A stretch of 64,000 nucleotides of DNA from Nostocoides sp. Soil756 (GTDB lineage: Bacteria; Actinomycetota; Actinomycetes; Actinomycetales; Dermatophilaceae): contig NZ_LMSE01000002.1 of assembly GCF_001428065.1 (NCBI RefSeq), forward strand, positions 320,924-384,923. Reading direction: 5' to 3'. This document shows positions 43,038 to 52,763 of this stretch, one piece after another. Positions within the stretch are counted from its first letter, which is position 1; each line of letters opens with the position of its first letter. The notes under the pieces were generated by a model. It worked only from the letters and a program-made list of their open reading frames with translations. It was not told the origin of the DNA and did not search any database. Both the position numbers and the translations under genes were made by a program.

Positions 43038-44756
43038 TCAGCGGCCGAGCAGGGCCTCGCGAAGCACGTCGAGCCCGACCGACCCGACGTCCAGTGCCCG
43101 CCGGTGGAAGGCCTGCAAGGAGAAGTCGCCGCCCTCGCGTGCCGCGGTCTCCTCGCGCAGCTGCATCCAGAGCCGCTCGCCGACCTTGTAGCTCGGGGCC
43201 TGGCCCGGCCAGCCCAGGTAGCGGTCGAGCTCGAAGCGCAGGGTGCTCTCGTCGTTGTTGGCGTGCGCGCGCAGGAACGCCCACGCCTTGTCGTAGGTCC
43301 AGTCGCCCCCGCCGACCTCGGCGGGGGCCTCGAAGCCGCAGTGCACCCCGATGTCGATGACGACCCGCGCCGCCCGCAGCGACTGCGCGTCGAGCATCCC
43401 GAGGTACATGCCGGGGTCGTCGAGGTAGCCCAGCTCGGCCATCAGCCGCTCGGCGTAGAGGGCCCAGCCCTCGCCGTGGCCGCTGACCCAGCACATCATC
43501 CGGCGCCAGCGGTTGAGGGTCTCGCGGCGGTGGATGGTCTGCGCGACCTGGAGGTGGTGGCCCGGGACGCCCTCGTGGTAGACGGTGGTGAGCTCCTTCC
43601 AGGTGGAGAACTCGGTGACGCCCTTGGGGACCGACCACCACATCCGCCCGGGCCGCGAGAAGTCGTCGCTGGGGCCGGTGTAGTAGATGCCGCCGGTCTG
43701 GGTCGGGGCGATGCGGCACTCGATGGTGCGCACCGGTTCGGGGATGTCGAAGTGCCGGCCCGCCATGTCGGCGATGACCTCGTCGGCGCGCTCCTGCATC
43801 CAGGCGCGCAGGGCGTCGGTGCCGTGCAGCAGGTAGGTCTCGTCTTGGTCGAGGCGCTCCATGGCCGCGGCCACCCCGCCCCCCGGCAGGATCCGCTCGG
43901 CGGTGCGCTCCATGTCGGCGGTGATGCGGGCGAGCTCCTCCTGGCCCCAGGCGTAGGTCTCCTCGAGGTCGACGGTCGCGCCGAGGAACGTGCGCGACGC
44001 GAGCTGGTAACGCTCGCGGCCCGCGGCATCCGAGGTCGGTGCCCGGTCGAGCAGCGAGGTCGTGAGCTCCTCACCGAAGCGACGGTAGGCGGCGGCGGCC
44101 CCGTCGACCGCGCGGTGCAGGTCGGCGCGCACGGCGTCGTGCAGGGGTCGGCCGCCGGCGGAGGCGTTGGCGAGGAAGGCGGCGAAGAAGCCGTCGTCGG
44201 CGGTCAGGTCGCGGCACTGGCGGGCGCAGGACTCGACCTGGCGGCGCGGCGTCACCAGGCCCCGGTCGGCCGACTCGCGCAGGGTCGTGGCGTACTGCTC
44301 CAGCGCTCGGGGCACCTCGCCCAGCCGGGCGCTGATGGTGGCCCAGTCCTCGTCGGTCGCGGTGGGCATCGAGTCGAGCACGTCGCGGCAGCCCTGGAGG
44401 GGCGAGGCGATGACGTTGAGCGCCATCCGGTCGTAGCCCGCCTCGTGGGTCTCGAGGGTCAGGCCCAGACGCTCGCGCATCGCGGCGACCGTGACCCGGT
44501 CGACGTCGTCGACGGCCTCGACCGCGTCGAGGCGGGCCAGGGTGGCCCGGGCGATCTCGGCGTGGTGCGCGTAGCCCTCGGGGGAGAGGTCGTCGAGCTC
44601 GCTGTCACGCCCGGGGACGCCGAGGTAGGTCGCCTCGATGGGGCTGGCCGCGACCACGGCGTCGAAGTGGGCGTCGGCCACGGCGTCGACGGCGGTGGGC
44701 CGGCGCGTGGGGCTCGAGGGGTCCGCAGGGCTCGGGTGGCGGCTCGCGTCGGTCAC
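43038..44756 (-). CDS. DUF885-family predicted metallopeptidase
   Basis: 572 residues of the DUF885 family, distant relatives of M2/M3-type zinc peptidases. The metal motif is TTVYHEGVPGHHLQ (HExxPGHH), with a second ligand region HGEGWALYAERLMAELG. No signal peptide, so cytosolic. GTG start at 44756 with TAGCGT seven bases upstream on the minus strand; divergent from the MOSC gene with a 77-bp gap in which each gene has its own leaderless-type -10 box. Substrate unknown. Confidence 0.85.
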   Translation of the reverse strand: MTDASRHPSPADPSSPTRRPTAVDAVADAHFDAVVAASPIEATYLGVPGRDSELDDLSPEGYAHHAEIARATLARLDAVEAVDDVDRVTVAAMRERLGLTLETHEAGYDRMALNVIASPLQGCRDVLDSMPTATDEDWATISARLGEVPRALEQYATTLRESADRGLVTPRRQVESCARQCRDLTADDGFFAAFLANASAGGRPLHDAVRADLHRAVDGAAAAYRRFGEELTTSLLDRAPTSDAAGRERYQLASRTFLGATVDLEETYAWGQEELARITADMERTAERILPGGGVAAAMERLDQDETYLLHGTDALRAWMQERADEVIADMAGRHFDIPEPVRTIECRIAPTQTGGIYYTGPSDDFSRPGRMWWSVPKGVTEFSTWKELTTVYHEGVPGHHLQVAQTIHRRETLNRWRRMMCWVSGHGEGWALYAERLMAELGYLDDPGMYLGMLDAQSLRAARVVIDIGVHCGFEAPAEVGGGDWTYDKAWAFLRAHANNDESTLRFELDRYLGWPGQAPSYKVGERLWMQLREETAAREGGDFSLQAFHRRALDVGSVGLDVLREALLGR

Positions 44757-44833
44757 CCTGCGGACGCTACCCGAGCGGCGGGGAGAGCGCCTGGTGGTTC
44801 CTGCCGACCCCGCGTGGGCATAGCCTCGGGCTC

Positions 44834-45496
44834 ATGGGCGCACGCGTGAGGTCGGTCAACATCGGGCACGGCCGCGACGGCATCGGGAGCCGCGGCCGGG
44901 TCACCGGGATCGACAAGCGCCCGGTCCCGAGCATCGAGGTGCGCGACCCCGGGCCGAAGCGGGCTGGGGCCGGCAGCGGGGTGGTGGGCGACGACGTCAT
45001 GAACCACAAGGACCACGGCGGCACCCGGCAGGCGGTCTACGCGGTCGCCCGCGAGGAGCTCGACCACTGGGCGGCCGCGATCGGCCGGCCGCTGCCGGAC
45101 GGCGCCTTCGGCGAGAACCTGACCACGGAGGGGCTCGACCCCGACGGTGCCGTGGTGGGCGAACGGTGGCAGGTCGGCGAGACCGTGCTCGAGGTCTGCG
45201 GCCCGCGCGTGCCCTGTGCCAACTTCGCGGCCTGGATGGGTGAGAAGGGCTGGGTCCGCCGGTTCGTCGAGCACGGCCGGCCGGGGGCCTACCTGGCGGT
45301 CTTGACGCCGGGCACCATCCGGCCGGGGGACGTGGTGACGGTGATCGAGCGGCCCGCGCACGGCATCACGGTGTCGACGGTGCTGGCGGGATGGTTCGGC
45401 GACGAGGACGCGGCCCGCACGGTCCTCGACGCCGGGGTGCTCGGCGAGGACGACCACGCCGAGCTCGCGAAGGCCACCTCCCGCGAACGTGTGTGA
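44834..45496 (+). CDS. MOSC-domain protein (YiiM-like)
   Basis: 220 residues. MOSC domain with GDDVMNHKDHGGTRQAVYAVAREELDHW, FGENLTTEGLD and the conserved cysteine region CGPRVPCANFAAWM, as in YiiM-type molybdenum-cofactor-dependent reductases of N-hydroxylated compounds. ATG at 44834 with TAGCCT seven bases upstream (leaderless). The final codons and stop (45494-45496) lie inside the palindromic element at 45484, so the last four residues RERV are encoded by the repeat. Confidence 0.87.
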   Translation: MGARVRSVNIGHGRDGIGSRGRVTGIDKRPVPSIEVRDPGPKRAGAGSGVVGDDVMNHKDHGGTRQAVYAVAREELDHWAAAIGRPLPDGAFGENLTTEGLDPDGAVVGERWQVGETVLEVCGPRVPCANFAAWMGEKGWVRRFVEHGRPGAYLAVLTPGTIRPGDVVTVIERPAHGITVSTVLAGWFGDEDAARTVLDAGVLGEDDHAELAKATSRERV

Positions 45497-45534
45497 ACAC
45501 GCCGCGGAATCCGCGGCGTGTTCACACACATTCG
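45484..45534. repeat. Palindromic intergenic element, copy 2 (probable bidirectional terminator)
   Basis: 25-base arms with one mismatch around a single central A. The outer 14 bases CGAACGTGTGTGAA equal those of the element at 30270; the inner stem CGCCGCGGA is different. It contains the MOSC stop codon and lies between that gene and the convergent carboxylase epsilon gene (stop 45549). Confidence 0.75.
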
Positions 45535-45548
45535 AGGAAGGGGAGGGG

Positions 45549-45776
45549 TCAACCGCGGTAGGTGGTGCTCCAGGCGCTGGGGCCCGGGTCGTGCCGGCCC
45601 CGCAGCAGGGCGCGGTGCGACGCCCAGCGCGAGCCGCTCTCGGGCCGGCCCGGGATGCCGGCGCCGGCCGCGGCCAGCACGGCGACCACGGCCGCGACCT
45701 CCTCAGCGGTCGCGGGACCCTGGATGCGCACCGCCGGGCCCGGTCCCGGGGCTTCCTGGCCCTGCGAGTCGCTCAC
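45549..45776 (-). CDS. accE: Acyl-CoA carboxylase epsilon subunit
   Basis: Small 75-residue protein. After a Gly/Pro-rich start it shows VRIQGPATAEEVAAVVAVLAA and the C-terminal RWASHRALLRGRHDPGPSAW, the recognisable pattern of actinobacterial AccE epsilon subunits that stabilise the alpha-beta carboxylase complex. GTG start at 45776, 38 bases downstream of the accD5-like stop on the same strand, as in other actinobacteria. Too short to stand out by length alone; identified by this context and motif. Confidence 0.8.
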   Translation of the reverse strand: MSDSQGQEAPGPGPAVRIQGPATAEEVAAVVAVLAAAGAGIPGRPESGSRWASHRALLRGRHDPGPSAWSTTYRG

Positions 45777-45814
45777 AGCGCCGGGCCCCCTTGGGCTCTG
45801 AGCCTGCGAAGAGG

Positions 45815-47440
45815 TCACAGCGGGATGTTCCCGTGCTTCTTGGGCGGCAGGGTCTCGCGCTTGGTGCGCAGCGCGCGCAGCGCCTTGGTGACGTTCATCC
45901 GGGTGTTCGACGGCGTGATGACGGTGTCGACGTACCCGCGCTCGGCCGCGACGTAGGGGTTGGCCAGCGCGTCCTCGTACTGCTGGATGAACGCCGCGCG
46001 CGCCTCCTCGACCGACTCGCCCCTCTGCTCGGCGGCCGCGAGCTCCTTGCGGTAGAGGATGTTGACCGCGCCCTGGGCCCCCATGACCGCGATCTGCGCC
46101 GTCGGCCAGGCGAGGTTGATGTCGGCCCCCAGGTGCTTGGACCCCATCACGTCGTAGGCGCCGCCGTAGGCCTTGCGGGTGATGACGGTGACCAGCGGCA
46201 CGGTGGCCTCGGCGTAGGCGTAGATGAGCTTGGCGCCGCGCCGGATGATGCCGTCCCACTCCTGGCCGGTGCCGGGGAGGAAACCCGGGACGTCGACGAA
46301 GGTCAGCACCGGCACGTTGAACGCGTCGCAGGTCCGCACGAAACGCGCGGCCTTCTCGGAGGCGTCGATGTCGAGGGTCCCGGCCAGCTGCATCGGGTTG
46401 TTGGCGACCACGCCCACCGAGTGCCCCTCGACCCGCCCGAAGCCCACGATGATGTTGGGCGCGAACAGCGGCTGCACCTCGAGGAAGTCGCCGTCGTCGA
46501 CGACCCGCTCGATGACCTCGTGCATGTCGTAGGGGACGTTGGGGGAGTCGGGGATGATGGTGTCGAGGTAGCGGTCGTCGTCGGTGACGTCGAGGTCGAG
46601 CTCGCCGCCGAACACCGGGGGGTCCTCGAGGTTGTTGCTCGGCAGGTACGACAGCAGCGCCTTGACGTACTCGACCGCGTCCTCCTCGTCGGTGCCCATG
46701 TAGTGGGCCACGCCGGAGCGGGTGTTGTGGGTCTTGGCGCCGCCGAGCTCCTCCATCCCCACGTCCTCGCCGGTGACCGTCTTGATGACGTCGGGCCCCG
46801 TGATGAACATGTGCGAGGTCTGGTCGACCATGACCGTGAAGTCGGTGACCGCGGGGGAGTAGACGGCCCCGCCCGCGCACGGCCCCATGATCAGCGAGAT
46901 CTGCGGGATGACGCCGGACGCGTGCACGTTGCGGCGGAAGATCTCGCCGTACAGCCCGAGCGAGACCACCCCCTCCTGGATGCGGGCGCCCCCGGAGTCG
47001 TTCAGGCCGACCACCGGGCAGCCGACCTTCATCGCGAAGTCCATGACCTTGGTGATCTTCTCGCCGAAGACCTCGCCCAGCGAACCGCCGAAGACGGTGA
47101 AGTCCTGGGCGAACACGGCCACGGTCCGCCCGTCGACGGTGCCGTAGCCGGTGACCACACCGTCGCCGTAGGGGCGGTTCGCCTGCTGGCCGAAGGCGCT
47201 CGAGCGGTGCCGGGCGTACTTGTCCATCTCGACGAAGGAGCCGTCGTCCAGGAGCAGCTCGAGGCGCTCGCGCGCGGTCTTCTTGCCGCGGGCGTGCTGC
47301 TTCTCGACGGCCCGCTCCGAGCCGGCGCTGGCCACCTCGGCCACCCGGCGCTTGAGGTCGGCCAGCTTGCCGGCCGTCGTGGTGACGTCGATGCCGTCCG
47401 GGACGTCGGTCCCACCGAGCGAGTGCGGGTCACTGGGCAT
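45815..47440 (-). CDS. accD5: Propionyl/acetyl-CoA carboxylase beta subunit
   Basis: 541 residues of the AccD5/PccB type: [21 protein letters not shown] and [16 protein letters not shown] in the N-terminal half, [24 protein letters not shown] and [19 protein letters not shown] in the C-terminal half. It transfers carboxybiotin to propionyl- or acetyl-CoA, giving (methyl)malonyl-CoA. Followed by accE and divergent from biotin ligase. ATG at 47440 has TAGAGT seven bases upstream; that -10 overlaps the birA -10 on the other strand. Confidence 0.94.
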   Translation of the reverse strand: MPSDPHSLGGTDVPDGIDVTTTAGKLADLKRRVAEVASAGSERAVEKQHARGKKTARERLELLLDDGSFVEMDKYARHRSSAFGQQANRPYGDGVVTGYGTVDGRTVAVFAQDFTVFGGSLGEVFGEKITKVMDFAMKVGCPVVGLNDSGGARIQEGVVSLGLYGEIFRRNVHASGVIPQISLIMGPCAGGAVYSPAVTDFTVMVDQTSHMFITGPDVIKTVTGEDVGMEELGGAKTHNTRSGVAHYMGTDEEDAVEYVKALLSYLPSNNLEDPPVFGGELDLDVTDDDRYLDTIIPDSPNVPYDMHEVIERVVDDGDFLEVQPLFAPNIIVGFGRVEGHSVGVVANNPMQLAGTLDIDASEKAARFVRTCDAFNVPVLTFVDVPGFLPGTGQEWDGIIRRGAKLIYAYAEATVPLVTVITRKAYGGAYDVMGSKHLGADINLAWPTAQIAVMGAQGAVNILYRKELAAAEQRGESVEEARAAFIQQYEDALANPYVAAERGYVDTVITPSNTRMNVTKALRALRTKRETLPPKKHGNIPL

Positions 47441-47447
47441 GGCGGTG

Positions 47448-47457
47448 ACTCTAGCCT
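47448..47457. promoter_or_regulatory. Overlapping divergent -10 boxes of accD5 and birA
   Basis: On the minus strand TAGAGT (47453-47448) is seven bases before the accD5 ATG. On the plus strand TAGCCT (47452-47457) is seven bases before the birA GTG. The two hexamers share 2 bp in a 24-bp intergenic gap, so both -35 regions must lie inside the opposite coding sequence. Confidence 0.6.
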
Positions 47458-47464
47458 TGGGCCC

Positions 47465-48232
47465 GTGCCCCGGCCCGAGTCCCCGCGACCCCTCGACGCG
47501 TTCTCCGTCACACCCGGCGGTCCCTGGCTCCCGGTCGAGGTGCACGAGCGCCTGGGCTCCACGAACGACACCCTGCGCGAGGCCCCCCGGCCCTGGCGGG
47601 TGGTCGTGGCCGAGGCCCAGGAGAGCGGGCGCGGGCGGCTCGGGCGGGTCTGGACGACCACGCCCGGTACGGCGCTCGCGGTCTCGGTGTGCGTCCCGGT
47701 GCCGGCGTCCGGGGCGTCGTGGGTGCCGCTCTTCGTCGGTCTGGCGGCCGCTCGGGCGGTCGCCGACGTCGGGGGGCCGTCGACCGCACTGAAGTGGCCC
47801 AACGACGTCCTGGTGCCGGGCGACGGTGACCGCAAGCTGGCCGGCATCCTCTGCGAGTGGACCGCCCAGGGCGTGGTCGCCGGTCTGGGGGTCAACGTCG
47901 ACACCGCCCGCGAGGACCTGCCGCTCGACACCGCGACCTCGCTGCGGGCCGCCGGGCACCCCGGGGTCGACCGTGCGGTGCTGCTCACCCGCTACCTCGT
48001 CCGGCTGGCCGAGGTCCTGCGCGCCGATACCGGCCCCTTCGGCCCCTCGGCCGAGGGCTACCGAGACGCGTGCTCCACGGTGGGCCGCGACGTCGAGGTC
48101 CACGAGCCCGGCGGCATCGTGCGGCGGGGAAGGGCGACAGGCGTCGACGCGACCGGCAGACTGACCGTGCGCACGGACGCAGGGACCGTCCAGGTCTCTG
48201 CGGGCGACGTGGTCCACGTGCGCACCCGGTGA
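47465..48232 (+). CDS. birA: Biotin--[acetyl-CoA carboxylase] ligase
   Basis: 255 residues: catalytic domain with [10 protein letters not shown], the biotinyl-AMP loop [29 protein letters not shown] and GLGVNVD, then a short C-terminal SH3-like domain. No N-terminal HTH, so it is the monofunctional ligase without repressor function. It attaches biotin to the BCCP lysine of the alpha subunit (for example Lys556 of the gene at 6947). GTG at 47465, leaderless type. Divergent from accD5. Confidence 0.92.
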   Translation: MPRPESPRPLDAFSVTPGGPWLPVEVHERLGSTNDTLREAPRPWRVVVAEAQESGRGRLGRVWTTTPGTALAVSVCVPVPASGASWVPLFVGLAAARAVADVGGPSTALKWPNDVLVPGDGDRKLAGILCEWTAQGVVAGLGVNVDTAREDLPLDTATSLRAAGHPGVDRAVLLTRYLVRLAEVLRADTGPFGPSAEGYRDACSTVGRDVEVHEPGGIVRRGRATGVDATGRLTVRTDAGTVQVSAGDVVHVRTR

Positions 48233-48252
48233 GCGCGCGCGAGGAGGGCACG

Positions 48253-49356
48253 ATGACCGACACCGAGCCCGACGACCGTGCCCGCGCGCCGCGGACCGGG
48301 CAGGCCGAGCACGCCGAGCTGCCCGAGAGCGTGGAGCGCCTCCTCCTGGGCCGGTCGGCGTCGATGGCGCGCGACGAGGTCAGCGCCAGCGCGGGCGTCG
48401 ACCCGGCCGCGGCGCGCCGCTTCTGGCACGCGATGGGGTTCCAGGTCGTCGAGGACGACGAGGCGATGTTCACCGAGGCCGACCGCGAGGCCCTGGGCCG
48501 GGTGACCGCGATGGTGCAGGGCGGCCGGGTCAGCGAGGAGCTCGCCCTCGGCATGACCCGGGCCTTCGCGCGCACCGCCGACCGGCTGGCCGTCTGGCAG
48601 ACCCAGCTGGTCGCCGAGTCGCTGGCACCGCCGTTCTCGGAGGAGCTCGAGGGCAAGGACAGCCGCTCGGTGCCCGCGCCGGGCGTCGCGGCGGATGCCG
48701 CCGCCCTGCTCGCCCGCACCATCGACGAGATCGAGCCCCTGCTGGTCTACGTCTGGCGGCGGCACCTGACCAACGCGGTGCAACGCATGCTGGCCGACGC
48801 CGACCCCGCGGTCAGCTCCGACCCCTCGGCCCCGGTGCGCGCCGTCGGCTTCGCCGACCTCGTCGCCTTCACCTCGTTCGTGCGCCGGATGAGCGAGCGC
48901 CAGCTGGCCCGGTTGGTGCAGCACTTCGAGCTGCTGGCCAGCGACGTCGTGGCCGAGCACGGCGGACGGGTGATCAAGACCGTGGGCGACGAGGTGCTGT
49001 TCGTCCACACCGAGGCCGCGGCCGCCTCGGCCATCGCCCTCGACCTGGTCGACGCCATGGCCGAGGACGAGCTGCTGCCCCCGGTGCGGGTCGGGCTGGC
49101 GCACGGCCGGGTGGTCTCTCGGCTCGGCGACGTCTTCGGCATGACGGTCAACAAGGCGAGCCGGATCACGGCCGTGACGCCGTCGGGCACGGTGTTCGTC
49201 GACGACGCGATGGCGCGTGCGCTCGGCTCGGTGTCCGGGTTCTCGGCCATCGAGCGGCGGCGCCGGATGCTGCGCGGCATCGGCGTCGTGACCCTGCACG
49301 AGCTTCGACGCGCCCCCGGCGGTCGTCGTCGCTCCGTGCCCGGTGACGGATCGTGA
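48253..49356 (+). CDS. Class III adenylate cyclase with N-terminal regulatory domain
   Basis: 367 residues. The N-terminal ~190 residues form a helical domain like the pH-sensing or autoinhibitory domain of Rv1264-type cyclases ([22 protein letters not shown]). Catalytic domain ~195-345: first metal Asp in [12 protein letters not shown], adenine Lys and second metal Asp in [11 protein letters not shown], and transition-state Asn/Arg in VNKASRI. All key residues are present, so an active ATP cyclase is expected after dimerisation. ATG at 48253 with GAGGAGG upstream, 20 bases after birA. Confidence 0.88.
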   Translation: MTDTEPDDRARAPRTGQAEHAELPESVERLLLGRSASMARDEVSASAGVDPAAARRFWHAMGFQVVEDDEAMFTEADREALGRVTAMVQGGRVSEELALGMTRAFARTADRLAVWQTQLVAESLAPPFSEELEGKDSRSVPAPGVAADAAALLARTIDEIEPLLVYVWRRHLTNAVQRMLADADPAVSSDPSAPVRAVGFADLVAFTSFVRRMSERQLARLVQHFELLASDVVAEHGGRVIKTVGDEVLFVHTEAAAASAIALDLVDAMAEDELLPPVRVGLAHGRVVSRLGDVFGMTVNKASRITAVTPSGTVFVDDAMARALGSVSGFSAIERRRRMLRGIGVVTLHELRRAPGGRRRSVPGDGS

Positions 49357-49369
49357 CTACGATCCCCCC

Positions 49370-50050
49370 ATGACCAAGGTGCTCCTGGCCGAGGACGATC
49401 CCGCGATCTCCGACCCGCTCGCCCGCGCCCTCCGCCGGGAGGGCTACGAGGTCGAGGTGTGCACCGACGGGGAGTCGGCCCTCGAGCACGCCCTGCAGGC
49501 CCCCGACCTGGTGGTCCTCGACCTGGGGCTGCCGAAGATGGACGGCCTCGAGGTGTGCCGCCGGCTCCGCCAGGAGGGCAGCAGCGTGCCGGTCCTGGTC
49601 CTGACGGCCCGCGCCGACGAGGTCGACACCGTGGTGGGCCTCGACGCAGGGGCCGACGACTACGTCACCAAGCCGTTCCGGCTCGCCGAGCTGCTCGCCC
49701 GGGCGCGGGCGCTGCTGCGCCGTGGGGTGGTCGACCCCAACGAGCCCGGCGACGAGCCCCTGCTCGACATCGACAACGAGGGGCGCCGCGTGTTCCTGCG
49801 CGGCGAGGAGGTGCAGCTCACCGGCAAGGAGTTCGAGCTGCTGCGGGTGCTCGTGACCAACGAGGGCAAGGTCGTCTCCCGCGAGAAGCTCATGCGCGAC
49901 GTCTGGGACAGCGCCTGGTACGGCTCGACCAAGACCCTGGACATGCACATCTCGGTGCTGCGTCGCAAGCTCGGTGACGACGCGGCGCATCCCCGGTACA
50001 TCACGACGATCCGGGGGCTCGGCTTCCGCTTCGACGCCCCGGAAGAGTAG
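49370..50050 (+). CDS. OmpR/PhoB-family response regulator
   Basis: 226 residues. Receiver domain 1-118: acidic pocket AEDD, phospho-Asp51 in VVLDLGLPKMDG, Thr in LTARAD and Lys in DDYVTKPF. DNA-binding winged helix ~135-223: LTGKEFELLRVLV, RRKLGDD. ATG at 49370 is chosen because TACGAT stands six bases upstream (leaderless); a 9-codon longer frame starts inside the cyclase gene. It is followed after 9 bases by its histidine kinase. Confidence 0.92.
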   Translation: MTKVLLAEDDPAISDPLARALRREGYEVEVCTDGESALEHALQAPDLVVLDLGLPKMDGLEVCRRLRQEGSSVPVLVLTARADEVDTVVGLDAGADDYVTKPFRLAELLARARALLRRGVVDPNEPGDEPLLDIDNEGRRVFLRGEEVQLTGKEFELLRVLVTNEGKVVSREKLMRDVWDSAWYGSTKTLDMHISVLRRKLGDDAAHPRYITTIRGLGFRFDAPEE

Positions 50051-50059
50051 CCGGCCCCG

Positions 50060-51052
50060 ATGCGGCGCATCGTCCTGACGGTCGCCCTCGCCTCGGTCGG
50101 CGCCTCCTTCGGGGCGGTCGCCGTGGCGCTGGTCGTGCTCGTCGTCCGGGGTGGGCTCGACGCGGGCGTCGTCCGTGCCCCGTGGTGGGTCCTCGTCTTC
50201 GCGGCGCTCGCCGCGGCCCTGCTCGCCCTCGTGGTCGCGGTGTGGCTGGCCGAGCGCACCGTGCTGCGCCTCGACGGGCTGGTGCGGACGCTGCGCGAGC
50301 GTGCCGACCGGCTTGCCGCCGGCGACACCCGCCCCGTGCCCCTCACCTCCGGTATCGAGGAGCTCGACCGGCTCGACGCCGCGCTGGTGCGCGGCGCCCA
50401 GCAGGGGGCCAAGCGGCTCGCGTCCGAGCGCGACTTCGCCGCCGACGCCTCGCACCAGCTGCGCACCCCGCTGACCGCGCTGCTGATGCGCCTCGAGGAG
50501 ATCTCGACCACCGAGGACCTCGAGGTCGTGGCCGAGGAGTCGGCCATCGCCATCGGGCAGGTCGAGCGCCTCAGCAAGGTCGTCGACGACCTCATGGGCC
50601 GAGCGCGCAGCGGGGTCGAGGCCAGCCCCTCGGTCTCGCTCGACTCGGTGCTCGCGTCGCTGCAGCGCGAGTGGCAGCCGCCGTTCGCCTCGGCCCGCCG
50701 CAGCATCCACGTCAGCGGCGAGCGCGGGCTGCTGGTGCGCGCCACGCCGGTCGCGCTGGGGCAGATCCTCACCACCCTGCTCGAGAACTCCCTGGCCTAC
50801 GGGCGCGGGACGGTCGAGATCAGCGCCCGCCGCGCCGGACCCTCGGTCGTCATCGAGGTCAGCGACACCGGCGACGGGGTCTCCCCGGCGCTGGCTCCGC
50901 ACATCTTCGAGCGGTCGGTCTCGTCCTCGGGCTCGGGGCTGGGGCTCTCGCTGGCGCGCGACCTGGCCGAGGCCGTGGGCGGCCGGCTCGAGCTCGCCCG
51001 CGCGGCGCCCCCGGTCTTCGCGCTCTTCCTCTCGGTGAGCGACCGCGTCTGA
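50060..51052 (+). CDS. Sensor histidine kinase
   Basis: 330 residues. Two transmembrane helices (~5-30 and ~42-64) with a very short loop between them, a HAMP-like linker, the H-box with phospho-His132 in ASHQLRTPLTALL, and a HATPase domain with N-box LENSLAYG, DTGDGV and GSGLGLSLA. The tiny extracytoplasmic loop suggests sensing in the membrane or through partner proteins. Partner of the response regulator at 49370. Signal unknown; the operon begins after an adenylate cyclase gene. Confidence 0.9.
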   Translation: MRRIVLTVALASVGASFGAVAVALVVLVVRGGLDAGVVRAPWWVLVFAALAAALLALVVAVWLAERTVLRLDGLVRTLRERADRLAAGDTRPVPLTSGIEELDRLDAALVRGAQQGAKRLASERDFAADASHQLRTPLTALLMRLEEISTTEDLEVVAEESAIAIGQVERLSKVVDDLMGRARSGVEASPSVSLDSVLASLQREWQPPFASARRSIHVSGERGLLVRATPVALGQILTTLLENSLAYGRGTVEISARRAGPSVVIEVSDTGDGVSPALAPHIFERSVSSSGSGLGLSLARDLAEAVGGRLELARAAPPVFALFLSVSDRV

Positions 51053-51062
51053 CTCGCTCCGG

Positions 51063-51539
51063 TCAGAGGACCTCGCGCGCGAAAACGAACCGGCGGTAGG
51101 CCCAGAAGCGGAACAGGGTGCCGAGCCCGATGCCGACGACGGTCGAGATGTTGTCGGCCAGGCGCGAGGTGTACCCCAGGCCGTAGTGCGAGACGGCCAG
51201 GGTCAGGGCCGAGATGCCGAGGGCGACGAGGTTGACGCCGAAGAAGAGCCCGACCTCGTGGTGCACCGGGCGGCTCCGGCGGTGCCGGAAGGTCCACTGC
51301 CGGTTGCCGACCCACGCCACGAGCGTCGCGACGGCACCGGAGATGAGCTTGGCGGTGGTGACCTTGTCCTCGAGAACGGTGTGCCACAGCACGTTGGCCA
51401 GGCCGAGGTCGACCACGAACGCCAGTGCCCCGATCACCCCGAACTTGATGACCTCGCGGTAGAGCGCACCGATGGCGCCCCGACCGGCGTCGAGGACGCG
51501 GGCGACGGGGCCTCGCGCCGGGGCGTCCTGGTCGGTCAC
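51063..51539 (-). CDS. GtrA-family membrane protein
   Basis: 158 residues with four transmembrane helices (about 30-52, 58-78, 98-118 and 124-145). IKFGVIGALAFVVDLGLANVL and VGNRQWTFRHRR are the family signatures. GtrA-like proteins are thought to help move lipid-linked sugars across the membrane in cell-wall or exopolysaccharide synthesis. GTG start at 51539 with TAGGCT six bases upstream; divergent from purK (39-bp gap). The neighbourhood of GtrA and purK/purE is a familiar actinobacterial arrangement. Confidence 0.87.
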   Translation of the reverse strand: MTDQDAPARGPVARVLDAGRGAIGALYREVIKFGVIGALAFVVDLGLANVLWHTVLEDKVTTAKLISGAVATLVAWVGNRQWTFRHRRSRPVHHEVGLFFGVNLVALGISALTLAVSHYGLGYTSRLADNISTVVGIGLGTLFRFWAYRRFVFAREVL

Positions 51540-51578
51540 CGGTGCAGCCTACTGACGACTGCTCGATATCCTCAGCGG

Positions 51579-52763
51579 GTGACCACCCCTCGCCGTGCGC
51601 CCGGAGGCTTCCCCGTCGTCGGCATCATCGGGGGTGGGCAGCTCGCGCGGATGTGCGCCGGGCCGGCCGCCGAGCTCGGCATCACCCTCAGCGTGCTGTC
51701 CGAGGCACCGGATGCCGCGGCCGCCCTCGTCGTGCCCAGTGCTCCCGTCGGTGCGCACACCGACCACGACGCCGTGCGCCGCTTCGCCGCCGCGTGCGAC
51801 GTCGTGACGTTCGACCACGAGCACGTCCCGCAGGACGTCCTGGCCGCGCTCGTCGCCGACGGGGTGGCAGTGCATCCGACACCCGAGGCGCTGCTCCACG
51901 CCCAGGACAAGCTGGCGATGCGGGCCCGGCTCACCGCACTGGGCGTGCCCTGCCCGCGCTGGGCGCGCGCCGACACCGCCGCCGACGTCGCGGCCTTCGG
52001 CGAGGCGGTCGGATGGCCGGTCGTGGCGAAGACCCCGGTCGGCGGGTACGACGGCAAGGGCGTGCGGGTGGCGGGCTCGGCCGACGAGCTCGACGACTGG
52101 CTCGAGCGGGCACGGGGGGCCGGTACCGGGCTGCTGCTCGAGGAACGGGTGCCGTTCCGCCGCGAGCTGGCGGTGCTGCTGGCGCGCAGCCCGTCGGGCC
52201 AGGCGGCGGTGTGGCCGGTCGTCGAGACCGTGCAGACCGACGGCATCTGCACCGAGGTCCTCGCTCCCGCGCCCGGGCTCGACCCCGACCTCGGTGCGCG
52301 CGCGGTGGCCGCGGCCCTGCGGGTGGCGGGCGAGCTGGGGGTCACCGGGGTGCTGGCGGTCGAGCTCTTCGAGACCGTGGACGCCGACGGCGCACCGGCC
52401 TTCGTGGTCAACGAGCTGGCGATGCGCCCGCACAACTCCGGACACTGGTCGATGGACGGGGCCGTCACCGGTCAGTTCGAGCAGCACCTGCGTGCGGTGC
52501 TCGACCTGCCGCTGGGCTCGCCGCACCCCCACGCCCCGTGGACGGTGATGGCGAACGTGCTCGGCGGCGACTACCCCGAGCTCTACCCCGCCTACCGGCA
52601 CGTCATGGCGCGTGACCCGGGCCTGAAGGTGCACCTGTACGGCAAGGGCGTGCGCCCCGGCCGCAAGATCGGGCACGTCAACGTGTCGGGCACCGACCTG
52701 GCCGACCTGCGCGAGCGGGCCGGGCACGCGGCCGACTACCTGCGAGGAGTGGTGACCGAGTGA
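51579..52763 (+). CDS. purK: N5-carboxyaminoimidazole ribonucleotide synthase
   Basis: 394 residues, ATP-grasp enzyme converting AIR, ATP and bicarbonate to N5-CAIR in purine synthesis. Motifs are [11 protein letters not shown], the ATP-binding [35 protein letters not shown] and the metal/substrate segment [20 protein letters not shown] at 51579 with TATCCT six bases upstream (leaderless). Its stop overlaps the purE start by 4 bp. Confidence 0.96.
   Translation: MTTPRRAPGGFPVVGIIGGGQLARMCAGPAAELGITLSVLSEAPDAAAALVVPSAPVGAHTDHDAVRRFAAACDVVTFDHEHVPQDVLAALVADGVAVHPTPEALLHAQDKLAMRARLTALGVPCPRWARADTAADVAAFGEAVGWPVVAKTPVGGYDGKGVRVAGSADELDDWLERARGAGTGLLLEERVPFRRELAVLLARSPSGQAAVWPVVETVQTDGICTEVLAPAPGLDPDLGARAVAAALRVAGELGVTGVLAVELFETVDADGAPAFVVNELAMRPHNSGHWSMDGAVTGQFEQHLRAVLDLPLGSPHPHAPWTVMANVLGGDYPELYPAYRHVMARDPGLKVHLYGKGVRPGRKIGHVNVSGTDLADLRERAGHAADYLRGVVTE

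Noticed and set aside
47465-48232. BirA as a biotin repressor
   Set aside because: No N-terminal helix-turn-helix; the protein starts directly with the ligase domain.
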